NCBI RefSeq assembly: GCF_018918205.1
Contig: NZ_JAHLQB010000122.1
Location: forward strand, 1-33,763
Direction of reading: 5' to 3'
DNA from: Lachnoclostridium sp. MSJ-17
Lineage (GTDB): Bacteria > Bacillota > Clostridia > Oscillospirales > Acutalibacteraceae
DNA length: 33,763 nucleotides
The notes under the pieces are model-generated. The model was given only the letters and a program-made list of their open reading frames with translations, had not been told where the DNA came from and did not search any database. Made by a program: the position numbers and the translations under genes. Below, in pieces: positions 1-6,238 of this stretch (the stretch's first letter is position 1; every line of letters starts with the position of its first letter).

Positions 1-189
1 GTTTCGCACCCGGATTACAAAGGCATCACGGAACAGCAGTACGAAAACCGTATGATGTTGCAGCGCGCGATGGTCCGCAACGGTTTTGAGCCGATCGACT
101 GTGAATGGTGGCACTTCACATTAAAAGACGAGCCATACCCCGATACATATTTCGAGTTTCCCGTTTCGGCTAAGTATTTGAGAAGATAA
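1..189 (+). CDS. C-terminal end of a VanX-like D-Ala-D-Ala dipeptidase (M15 family), 5'-truncated
   Basis: An open frame enters from the window edge and stops at 187-189, giving 62 residues. It contains EWWHF, the zinc/catalytic Glu-x-x-His signature near the C-terminus of M15D (VanX/DdpX) dipeptidases, and ends FEFPVSAKYLRR. Known members cleave D-Ala-D-Ala, either for peptidoglycan turnover or for glycopeptide resistance. The upstream SxHxxGxAxD zinc motif lies outside the window, so another M15 peptidase is possible. No vanH/vanA-like gene is visible next to it, so a housekeeping role is the safer inference. A strong hairpin follows. Confidence 0.75.
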   Translation, partial: VSHPDYKGITEQQYENRMMLQRAMVRNGFEPIDCEWWHFTLKDEPYPDTYFEFPVSAKYLRR

Positions 190-194
190 AAGCA

Positions 195-236
195 CCGCCC
201 TGTTGAGTAATTTCGGCAGGGCGGCGTTGTGTTTGT
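195..236. terminator. Bidirectional intrinsic terminator between the dipeptidase and the response regulator
   Basis: There is an 8-bp GC stem, CCGCCCTG (195-202) with CAGGGCGG (217-224). On the minus strand it is followed by a T-rich tail (TGCTTTTATC), and on the plus strand by GTTGTGTTTG. It sits between two convergent genes and probably serves both. Confidence 0.7.
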
Positions 237-246
237 TATGAAAAAT

Positions 247-1038
247 TCAATAATCCGAATAGTTGTCGTATAAGAAGTCAGCCCAATAATACTGGCTCAT
301 ATACTCGTTTTGATACGCGTTGACCGCGCCCGCGTCGAGCTCCTTGAAGCGGTAATAGTCGCAGTCGAGCGTATCGGGATTCACGGCAAGTGAGTTGAAG
401 CCCTTGCTGACCGTCGCCTCTACTCCGGCGGCTTTCAGGCTTTTCATCATGGATGCGATCAGCTGCTGCACATAATTCTGCTGCTTTTTATCATACGGCT
501 CATCCTCAAAAAGCACCGCGGCGATCTCCTTGGTCGTGCAGGCACTGCCCTGTTTATGCACCAGATACGCGAAGATCTCCTTGCTCCTGCTGCGCTCAAA
601 GCGCATACGCTCGCCCCCGGGCAGGAATACGTCGAAGTTGCCGAAGCACTGCACGCGCAAAAGCGCGTTGCTTTTCGGTTCGATCGGAAAGCGCAGGTCG
701 GAAAGCTCCTGCTCCACCTCCTCGGCGGTGACGGGCTTCATGATATAGCCGCTTGCGTGCAGCTTCATCGCCTCTCCGGCATATTCCGAAAATCCGGTGA
801 CAAAAATGATGTTCATCGTGGGATTGACCTCTTTGAGCTTCTTGGCAAGCTCCACGCCGTTCATCCCGCGCATATGGATATCCAGAAACGCAACGTCACA
901 ACCGTTTTGTTTGGCGTCCTCCAGCAAATCTGCCTGCTTGCGGAATGCTGTGACTTCAGCGTCGGACTTTGCTTCGCGGACCGCCGCTTCCAGCATTTTC
1001 AGAGCCAAAGGCTCGTCGTCAAGACATAGTATTCTCAT
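247..1038 (-). CDS. Response regulator with SARP-like winged-helix output domain
   Basis: The start chosen is the ATG at 1038, preceded by AGGAGG; a longer frame to 1095 has no ribosome site. The product is 263 aa. Residues 1-115 form a receiver with the acidic pocket D7/D8/E9, phosphoacceptor D53 (AFLDIHMRG), T81 and K101 (MKPV). Residues 126-205 look like the OmpR/SARP-type DNA-binding domain (VQCFGNFDVF, then FERSRSKEIFAYLVHKQG). After DCDYYRF there are only about 40 residues, a shortened version of the BTAD domain that normally follows in SARPs. The start overlaps the kinase stop by 20 bp, so the two are translationally coupled. I infer that it activates the repeat-bearing promoters at 2990-6197, because their geometry fits SARP sites. 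It could instead control distant genes. Confidence 0.88.
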   Translation of the reverse strand: MRILCLDDEPLALKMLEAAVREAKSDAEVTAFRKQADLLEDAKQNGCDVAFLDIHMRGMNGVELAKKLKEVNPTMNIIFVTGFSEYAGEAMKLHASGYIMKPVTAEEVEQELSDLRFPIEPKSNALLRVQCFGNFDVFLPGGERMRFERSRSKEIFAYLVHKQGSACTTKEIAAVLFEDEPYDKKQQNYVQQLIASMMKSLKAAGVEATVSKGFNSLAVNPDTLDCDYYRFKELDAGAVNAYQNEYMSQYYWADFLYDNYSDY

Positions 1039-2893
1039 CAGGTTGTCCCTCCTTTGGCAATACCACGATCGCTGTGGTGCCCTTGCCGATAACACTTGTG
1101 ATTTTTACTTCGCCTCCGCACATATCGCGCAGGCGCTTTTTTGTGTTTTCCATACCGACGTGTGAACGACCGTCATCCTTTTGTTCGTTGACGTCGAAGC
1201 CTACGCCGTCGTCTTCGATAACGACCTCATATGCGGTTTCGGTTTCCCGTGTGGAGATTTTGACCGTACCGCCGTCCTCTTTCATGCCTACGCCGTGCTT
1301 GACGGCATTTTCGACCAGCGGCTGAATACTCAGCAGCGGCAGCACAAAATCGGTTGCCTGTATGTCGTATTCTATATTAAGAAGATCGTCGAATCGCAGC
1401 TTTTCAATATACAAATACTTTTTCAAATGCTCCAGCTCCTGTGTGAACGGCACGGGGGCTGTTTGTTTTAGCGAGTCCATATTGCCGCGCAGATATTTGG
1501 CGAAGGTGATCGTCGCCTGTTTGGCGGTCTTGGGATCAAGCTCGCACATCATCGCGATGGACGTCAACGCGTTATACATAAAATGAGGACGGATCTGCGA
1601 CGTCATGACGGCGACCTTCGCCTCGTACAGCTCCTTTTGCATCTGTTGATAGCGGATGGCTTCCAAGTACTGTTTTCTCAAATCAAGCACCATCCGCGTG
1701 ATTTGATACAGCATTGTTAAGGAGAGTCCGAAATAGTAGAAATGGATATCGGTAAATTGCAGGAAATAATTGAACACGTCAAGAATAATGGAAAGCGTCA
1801 GCGGAGTCCATGCGATCAGCATAAAGATCGCCTGACTGTTTTGTCCCGACTCAATAAACAGCAATAGCGTCATGATGACGATCCCGATCATTGTACAGAT
1901 ATTCACTGCGTTGTAGCTTGAGAACAGATCCGTCACAGCGGCAAAGTGAAGGATAACAGTCGCTATGACAACCAGCGTATAAACAGTTATTGTAATATTG
2001 GCGATCAGGCGCGTGACTTTGTTGATCAGATTCGATTTTAAATAACACAGAACGGAGATCATAAAAATTCTGACCATCAGGATGTCGACCGCCATACAGA
2101 CCGTCGGATCGGTTATCCATAGATTGAGATAAACGCTGACACGATTTCCTATCATAAAAAGACCCCAGAAGAAGCATACCGCGCCGAAAGCAAGATATCT
2201 GTAATTCAGCTTACCGAGAATGAAGCCGGCGATCGGAAAAAGAAAGATCCCGAAAAAACTAATCAGCAATGATAAAAGGATCATCGGCAGCGCTTCAAAG
2301 AAAAACCGTAAATAAGCTCCGTTGCCATGACTCAGCGTTACCTCAAAGCAATCGGAAAACCGCAGCGGCCGAGAATACGGATCGATCACCTCAAGCGTGA
2401 ATTCGGTATTCTCGGTAATTCCTTCATCTATCGCGAGCGATGTAAACATCACCTGAGTTTGATAGCCGGGAGTGTCAGGCATCCGCAGAGCGAACGGTAT
2501 GGTTTTTTCGGCAGTCTGTATCAGATCCTCGGTATATGACTCGTCCGCCGGAAGGTAACTGTGTTTTAAATATTCCGTACCATCCTCTGATCTCAGCGTA
2601 AACCATACGTTTTTGGTTGATGCGCTCAGCTCTTCATAATAGAGCAGATGTTTTTTTGTCATGGTCCCTCTGAAAACGATCTTGTGAAATGATTCGTCGA
2701 TTGGTTTATCAGGGTTAATCGCTTTCCACTCACCGTCATCGACCGAATACTCACCCTGTAAAAACATAGACGGAGTATCTATGAATTCTTTTTTCAAAAA
2801 GAGATTTGCGCAAATAACAACAAGACCGATAAACAGCAAAAAAACCGCGCCTATTATTCCTGCCGTCCACAATTTACTTGTTTTATCTTTCAT
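1019..2893 (-). CDS. LytS-type sensor histidine kinase with extracellular sensor and 7TM region
   Basis: This is a 624-aa membrane sensor kinase, partner of the adjacent response regulator. Residues 10-33 form a first membrane helix, about 34-195 an extracellular domain, and about 200-400 a cluster of roughly six or seven hydrophobic helices, as in 7TMR-DISM sensors. The His_kinase domain (PF06580 type) follows: TSQIRPHFMYNAL with phosphoacceptor H437, N-box VENAVKH (527-533), G1 box DDGVGFD (561-567), and the GRSHVGMEN segment. All catalytic boxes are intact. The extracellular domain has no family I recognise, so the ligand is unknown. A second, truncated copy of this gene lies at 5154-5529, which shows that the kinase was once duplicated together with the neighbouring target genes. 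Confidence 0.9.
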   Translation of the reverse strand: MKDKTSKLWTAGIIGAVFLLFIGLVVICANLFLKKEFIDTPSMFLQGEYSVDDGEWKAINPDKPIDESFHKIVFRGTMTKKHLLYYEELSASTKNVWFTLRSEDGTEYLKHSYLPADESYTEDLIQTAEKTIPFALRMPDTPGYQTQVMFTSLAIDEGITENTEFTLEVIDPYSRPLRFSDCFEVTLSHGNGAYLRFFFEALPMILLSLLISFFGIFLFPIAGFILGKLNYRYLAFGAVCFFWGLFMIGNRVSVYLNLWITDPTVCMAVDILMVRIFMISVLCYLKSNLINKVTRLIANITITVYTLVVIATVILHFAAVTDLFSSYNAVNICTMIGIVIMTLLLFIESGQNSQAIFMLIAWTPLTLSIILDVFNYFLQFTDIHFYYFGLSLTMLYQITRMVLDLRKQYLEAIRYQQMQKELYEAKVAVMTSQIRPHFMYNALTSIAMMCELDPKTAKQATITFAKYLRGNMDSLKQTAPVPFTQELEHLKKYLYIEKLRFDDLLNIEYDIQATDFVLPLLSIQPLVENAVKHGVGMKEDGGTVKISTRETETAYEVVIEDDGVGFDVNEQKDDGRSHVGMENTKKRLRDMCGGEVKITSVIGKGTTAIVVLPKEGQPDENTMS

Positions 2894-2908
2894 TTTATCC
2901 CTGCTTCA

Positions 2909-2940
2909 CCGGTTCTTTTCTCCTATTATAGCGTCAAATC
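2909..2940 (-). promoter_or_regulatory. Putative sigma-A promoter of the kinase/regulator operon
   Basis: On the minus strand TATAAT lies about 30 bp before the ATG at 2893, with a weak TTTTCA 17 bp upstream of it. No SARP-type direct repeat is seen here, so autoregulation by the same repeat is not supported. Confidence 0.4.
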
Positions 2941-2989
2941 CACTAATTGAAAAGACTATTTAAAAAAAGTTTTAAAAAGTGCTGAGATT

Positions 2990-3023
2990 TGTAAGAGGTT
3001 TGTCAGAGGTGACCTGTTATACT
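2990..3023 (+). promoter_or_regulatory. Promoter module P1 (11-bp direct repeat plus TATACT)
   Basis: Heptads TAAGAGG (2992-2998) and TCAGAGG (3003-3009) are 11 bp apart. The second ends 8 bp before the -10 box TATACT (3018-3023). No -35 box is recognisable; the repeats occupy that place, as in activator-dependent SARP promoters. Confidence 0.7.
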
Positions 3024-3098
3024 GTAATCACAGTCAAGGGAAACACAAAAGACAGCCCGAAAAAAGATTTTCAAAAAATTTGAAAAACACAAAAATCT

Positions 3099-3131
3099 GT
3101 AAGAGGTTTGTCACAGGTGACCTGATATACT
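3099..3131 (+). promoter_or_regulatory. Promoter module P2
   Basis: Repeats TGTAAGAGG and TGTCACAGG in 11-bp register, then TATACT at about 3126-3131. The layout is the same as P1 and P3. Confidence 0.7.
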
Positions 3132-3205
3132 GTAGTCACAGTCAAGGGAAACACAAAGACAGCCCGAAAAAAGATTTTCAAAAAGTTTTGAAAAACACAA
3201 AAATC

Positions 3206-3239
3206 TGTAAGAGGTTTGTCACAGGTGACCTGATATACT
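3206..3239 (+). promoter_or_regulatory. Promoter module P3, nearest to protein A
   Basis: Heptads TAAGAGG (3208-3214) and TCACAGG (3219-3225), an 8-bp gap, then TATACT (3234-3239). It lies about 50 bp upstream of the first start codon of protein A, so it is the proximal promoter of that gene. Confidence 0.72.
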
Positions 3240-3292
3240 GAAATCACAGTTAAGGGAACAACCCAAAATCAAAACAAAAAGGAGAAATCACA

Positions 3293-5017
3293 ATGAAAAA
3301 CTTATTCAATCTCAAAACCAAAACCGTCAACAATAACACAACCAATACAACTACTACAGAAGGAGTGAAAACAATGAAAAAGACAAGAAAAATCAAGACA
3401 AAAATCATCGCAGGTATCCTTTCCGCAGTTACCGTTTTCTCGGTAGGCACAATGGCGATCGGCTCGGCTTCGGCGGCAGTTCCTCCGGCAATGATGGGAA
3501 CCGTTCTCAAATATGTGGAAGGCAAGACCTTCGGCTACGCTAAGGACAGCGTGATGAAGCTGGCGGGACCCGAGCTTGCTAAGATGGATTTAGGACCCAT
3601 CCTCAACATGGTTCTCGGCATCGAGGAAGAAGGAACCTCCAACGACGACATCATCGACAAGATCGACAAGAGCACCGCTGAGATCAAAGCGGAGATCAAC
3701 AAGGTCATGGACGAGGTCAAGGAGCTTTCCACCCAGACCGCTACCTACCACACCCAGCAGATGAACCAGCTCAAAGCCATCAACAGCAACATCGACACCA
3801 AGGACTTCCGCGTTCAGGCGGACACCGTAGCAGCAGACTTTGCCCACGCTTTCAAGCGTATCGACGAGAACAAGGAAAATATCACCTGTAACGGCAAGAT
3901 CAACAACACCACCTACAAGGCATACAAAGAGATCCTCGCGGATCCTAAGTGCAACGTCAGCTCAATGCAGGCAAACTTTGACGAGATGCTCCGTTACCTC
4001 AAGGGTCAGCGCACCTCCAACAACAACGAAAACGGCTATCGCCAGCTCACCAACTATCTGATGGACAGAGTCGTCGCGGCAGACCTCGGCGAACACAGCT
4101 TCACCAAGACTCCCGACTACTACGGCGCAGTTGACAGCATCAACGCTGAAATTCGTATCATGGAAGAACAAGTCCTGATGGATTACGCTATTATCAACGC
4201 ACTCAACGCCATGCAGTTCAGAGTGAAAGAATACGAAATTGACAACGGCATCATCACCGTCAACGAGGACGAATCTCCCTACGCGAGATTTGAGAACACC
4301 GCCGCCAACCTGCACAGCAGCATGGTCGATATCGACAACATTTTCAAGACCGTACTGAAAGAAAACGGCTCTATCCCGAGCAAGTATGTTGTCGCCGACC
4401 TGTATGTCTTAGACGGCAACCAGAGCATCAAGAAGGGCTGCACCTCCTTCATCGACGCTTGGTCACAGGGCATCGACAGCGGCAAGAACTTCAACGTCGT
4501 CGTTCTCAAAAAAGGTCAGTATCTGACCGCAGACGCAAAGAAGGGCTTTAAGTTTGACGAAAACGTCAAGGGTCTGAACGACAAGGGCGGCTTTGAGATC
4601 CCCGAAGGCAGAAAAGTTTACATCAATATGTACTGCAAGAGCAACGGCTTCGACTGCTCCGCAAAGAAGGATCTGGATCTGTTCACCCTCCGCAACGGCG
4701 CAAGTCTTGAACTCCAGAGCGCGAAGCTTTGCGGCGACAACCGCAAGTTCGTGATCCCTGACAACGCGAACAACACCACCTTGAAGACAAAATATGTGGA
4801 ATTCAACGGCGCTTCCTACTACGGCACCGACGCCAATCCCTGTATCGAAATCTCCAAGAAAGCAAATAACACCAACATCAACCTTAACTGGACTGAATTC
4901 AACAGCGAATACTCCAGCCGTATCAAGAACGACGGCAAAAACACCAAGATCAACGAATGGTACGTAACCCGCTCCTGGGAAAAAGAGGAGCGCGGCGGCG
5001 AGTACTGGGGAACCTGA
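3293..5017 (+). CDS. Large secreted protein A of unknown function (paralogue of protein B)
   Basis: I do not recognise the family. Two in-frame starts each have a GGAG ribosome site: ATG 3293, and ATG 3374, which begins a classical signal peptide (MKKTRKIKTK, hydrophobic stretch, cleavage after GSASA). The 3374 start gives 547 aa and is probably the secreted form; the 3293 start adds a 27-residue Thr/Asn-rich extension. The mature N-terminal half is predicted helical, with a heptad-like stretch around IDKIDKSTAEIKAEINKVMD, suggestive of a coiled coil. The C-terminal half looks beta-rich with Asn-Asn turns and ends in EYWGT. Four Cys contexts (NITC, DPKC, KKGC, FDCS) are shared with protein B. 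No dockerin, sorting signal or enzyme motif is seen. The long helix/beta layout recalls some pore-forming proteins, but that is only an impression. Expression is likely driven by P1-P3. Confidence 0.85.
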   Translation: MKNLFNLKTKTVNNNTTNTTTTEGVKTMKKTRKIKTKIIAGILSAVTVFSVGTMAIGSASAAVPPAMMGTVLKYVEGKTFGYAKDSVMKLAGPELAKMDLGPILNMVLGIEEEGTSNDDIIDKIDKSTAEIKAEINKVMDEVKELSTQTATYHTQQMNQLKAINSNIDTKDFRVQADTVAADFAHAFKRIDENKENITCNGKINNTTYKAYKEILADPKCNVSSMQANFDEMLRYLKGQRTSNNNENGYRQLTNYLMDRVVAADLGEHSFTKTPDYYGAVDSINAEIRIMEEQVLMDYAIINALNAMQFRVKEYEIDNGIITVNEDESPYARFENTAANLHSSMVDIDNIFKTVLKENGSIPSKYVVADLYVLDGNQSIKKGCTSFIDAWSQGIDSGKNFNVVVLKKGQYLTADAKKGFKFDENVKGLNDKGGFEIPEGRKVYINMYCKSNGFDCSAKKDLDLFTLRNGASLELQSAKLCGDNRKFVIPDNANNTTLKTKYVEFNGASYYGTDANPCIEISKKANNTNINLNWTEFNSEYSSRIKNDGKNTKINEWYVTRSWEKEERGGEYWGT

Positions 5018-5089
5018 TGACAGGTCGTAATCAAAAACAGCATAACTAAAGTGGTTCTGAGTCGATTTGACACGAACAGCGAAAGGTAA

Positions 5090-5130
5090 AAGACCGGGCA
5101 GCCCGAAAGGGATGTCCGGTTCTTTGCTGA
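5090..5130 (+). terminator. Intrinsic terminator of protein A
   Basis: AAGACCGGGCAGCCC (5090-5104), loop GAAA, GGGATGTCCGGTTCTT (5109-5124). The stem is long with one bulge and a mismatch, followed by a short T tract. It lies 70 bp after the stop codon. Confidence 0.6.
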
Positions 5131-5153
5131 ATAGATTGAGCGACTGTTCCGCT

Positions 5154-5529
5154 GAGGACGGATCTGTGACGTCATCACGCTGACCTTAGCCTCATACAGC
5201 TCCTTCTGCATCTGTTGGTAACGGATAGCCTCTTTATACTGCAGTCTGAGATCTCCTATCAGCCGTACTATCTGATATGCCATGGTGACAGCCAGTCCGT
5301 AGTTGAAGAAGAGCGAGCCGGGAAGATCGGTGAATTGGTTGATGATGTCGATCACAAGCGAAATCATCAGGGGGCTCCACGATATCAGGAAGACCAGCGC
5401 TTTGCGGTTGCCCCGTGTTTCAATGCTGAGCAAAACTATAAAGATGAGCGACAGAATGATAAAGCCCGCGACAGCAGCGGTCAATACCTTGCCGCCCAGA
5501 ATACGGCTTATTCTAGTTTTCATTTTCAT
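5154..5529 (-). pseudogene. Relic of a second LytS-type sensor kinase, truncated at both ends
   Basis: Read leftwards, the segment encodes the last membrane helices and the linker of a kinase closely similar to the intact one at 1019-2893 (shared EAIRYQQMQKELYEAK, then MTSQIRP). Homology stops abruptly after QIRP: the phosphoacceptor His codon is replaced by Gln, and the frame runs into sequence antisense to protein A with no homology. The N-terminal sensor domain (about 330 residues) and all ATP-binding boxes are absent. A plausible ATG with an upstream AAAGG exists near 5529, so a short membrane protein could still be made. The intact catalytic core is missing, so it cannot be a kinase. It marks a former second copy of the regulatory module. 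Confidence 0.85.
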
Positions 5530-5615
5530 CAACCTTTGTCGTGTTGTTTTTTTATTAAACATATAGGTTTGAGAAAAAAAGTTATAAAGATCATAAAATT
5601 AAAAAAAGCAAAGAT

Positions 5616-5650
5616 TTGCAAAGAAGTTGCAAAGGTCGGGCTGATATACT
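5616..5650 (+). promoter_or_regulatory. Promoter module P4
   Basis: Direct repeat TTGCAAAGAAG / TTGCAAAGGTC in 11-bp register. Heptads CAAAGAA (5619-5625) and CAAAGGT (5630-5636), 8 bp, then TATACT (5645-5650). Same geometry as P1-P3 but a different half-site sequence. Confidence 0.7.
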
Positions 5651-5741
5651 TTAGTCACAGTCAAGGGAAACACAAAGTTTCCCGGGACGAATGAAAGAAA
5701 AAGTTAAGAAAAAATAAAACTTTTTCAAAAATCACAGATAT

Positions 5742-5776
5742 TTGCAAAGAAGTTGCAAATATCAACCTGATATACT
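5742..5776 (+). promoter_or_regulatory. Promoter module P5, in front of the 46-codon ORF
   Basis: TTGCAAAGAAG (5742-5752) and TTGCAAATATC (5753-5763), then TATACT (5771-5776). The transcript would start about 65 bp before the ATG at 5847. Confidence 0.7.
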
Positions 5777-5846
5777 AAAGTCACAGTCAAGGGAAAAGCC
5801 GAGGCGCAAAGCCCTCGGATAACGACCACCGAAAGGAGAAATCACA

Positions 5847-5987
5847 ATGAAAAACACACTTAAATCTATCCGCAACGGAATCTTAGCAAATTACCTTCCG
5901 ACAGATCCGCTTGAACTTATAGCTTTCTTAGCCAGAAACCTAATTTTATTTATCGGAACCATTTTTGTTATCAAATTGATTTTTTAA
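5847..5987 (+). CDS. 46-residue hydrophobic peptide, unknown function
   Basis: The frame starts at an ATG preceded by GAAAGGAGAAATCACA, a leader nearly identical to that of protein A, and follows the P4-P5 promoter pair at normal distance. The product has a basic N-terminus (MKNTLKSIRNG), a short polar middle (YLPTDPLE), and a C-terminal hydrophobic stretch from about residue 24 to 46, likely a single membrane helix. There is no Cys and no signal-peptidase site. It could be a small membrane peptide, a signal for the nearby 7TM kinase, or the remnant of a longer gene that acquired its own promoter. Nothing in it allows a choice between these. Confidence 0.5.
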   Translation: MKNTLKSIRNGILANYLPTDPLELIAFLARNLILFIGTIFVIKLIF

Positions 5988-6036
5988 GAAATCATATAAT
6001 AAATATTTTTTCAAACTATTTGAAAACCGCAAAGAT

Positions 6037-6071
6037 TTGCAAAGAAGTTGCAAAGGTCGGTTTGCTATACT
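6037..6071 (+). promoter_or_regulatory. Promoter module P6
   Basis: TTGCAAAGAAG (6037-6047), TTGCAAAGGTC (6048-6058), then TATACT (6066-6071). Repeat-to-box spacing is identical to P4. Confidence 0.7.
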
Positions 6072-6162
6072 TTAGTCACAGTCAAGGGAAACACAAAGCT
6101 TCCCGGGACGACTGAAAGAAAAAGTTAAGAAAAATTAAAACTTTTTCAAAAATCACAGATAT

Positions 6163-6197
6163 TTGCAAAGAAGTTGCAAAGATCAACCTGATATACT
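6163..6197 (+). promoter_or_regulatory. Promoter module P7, nearest to protein B
   Basis: Heptads CAAAGAA (6166-6172) and CAAAGAT (6177-6183), 8 bp, then TATACT (6192-6197), about 40 bp before the first ATG of protein B. Confidence 0.72.
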
Positions 6198-6238
6198 AAA
6201 GTCACAATAAAAAAACAAAACCGAAAGGAGATACCAAA

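Larger units (their letters stand above)
2985..3250. repeat. Three tandem imperfect repeats of about 108 bp, each carrying a complete promoter module
   Basis: Units beginning near 2990, 3099 and 3206 repeat the same order: TTTGTAAGAGG-TTTGTCACAGG direct repeat, GACCTGA, TATACT, then TCACAGTCAAGGGAAACAC, GACAGCCCG, and an AT-rich inverted repeat (TTTTCAAA...TTTGAAAA). The third unit leads into secreted protein A. The units differ at only a few positions. The copy number is too low, and the spacers too similar to one another, for CRISPR. Confidence 0.9.
5608..5784. repeat. Promoter cassette, copy 1 (direct repeat of 6029-6205)
   Basis: This 177-bp segment contains modules P4 and P5 and is repeated without any gap, offset 421 bp, at 6029-6205. 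Only scattered substitutions separate the copies. It precedes the 46-codon ORF. Confidence 0.9.
6029..6205. repeat. Promoter cassette, copy 2
   Basis: Ungapped duplicate of 5608-5784, carrying P6 and P7 and feeding protein B. The conserved TCACAGTCAAGGG after the -10 is kept downstream of P6 but lost after P7. Confidence 0.9.

Noticed and set aside
1-189. Vancomycin-resistance cluster
   Set aside because: Only the end of one VanX-like gene is visible; the neighbouring two-component system is a LytS/SARP type, not VanR/VanS.
2985-3250. CRISPR array
   Set aside because: Only three units, and the 'spacers' are themselves repeats. Each unit carries a -10 box in fixed register, so it is a promoter array.
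3293-5017. Calling protein A (and B) a pore-forming toxin
   Set aside because: The helical N-terminal half is suggestive only; no conserved toxin motif was recognised.
4819-5153. Extension of the kinase relic antisense to protein A as real protein
   Set aside because: The frame stays open only because the opposite strand is coding; homology ends at QIRP.
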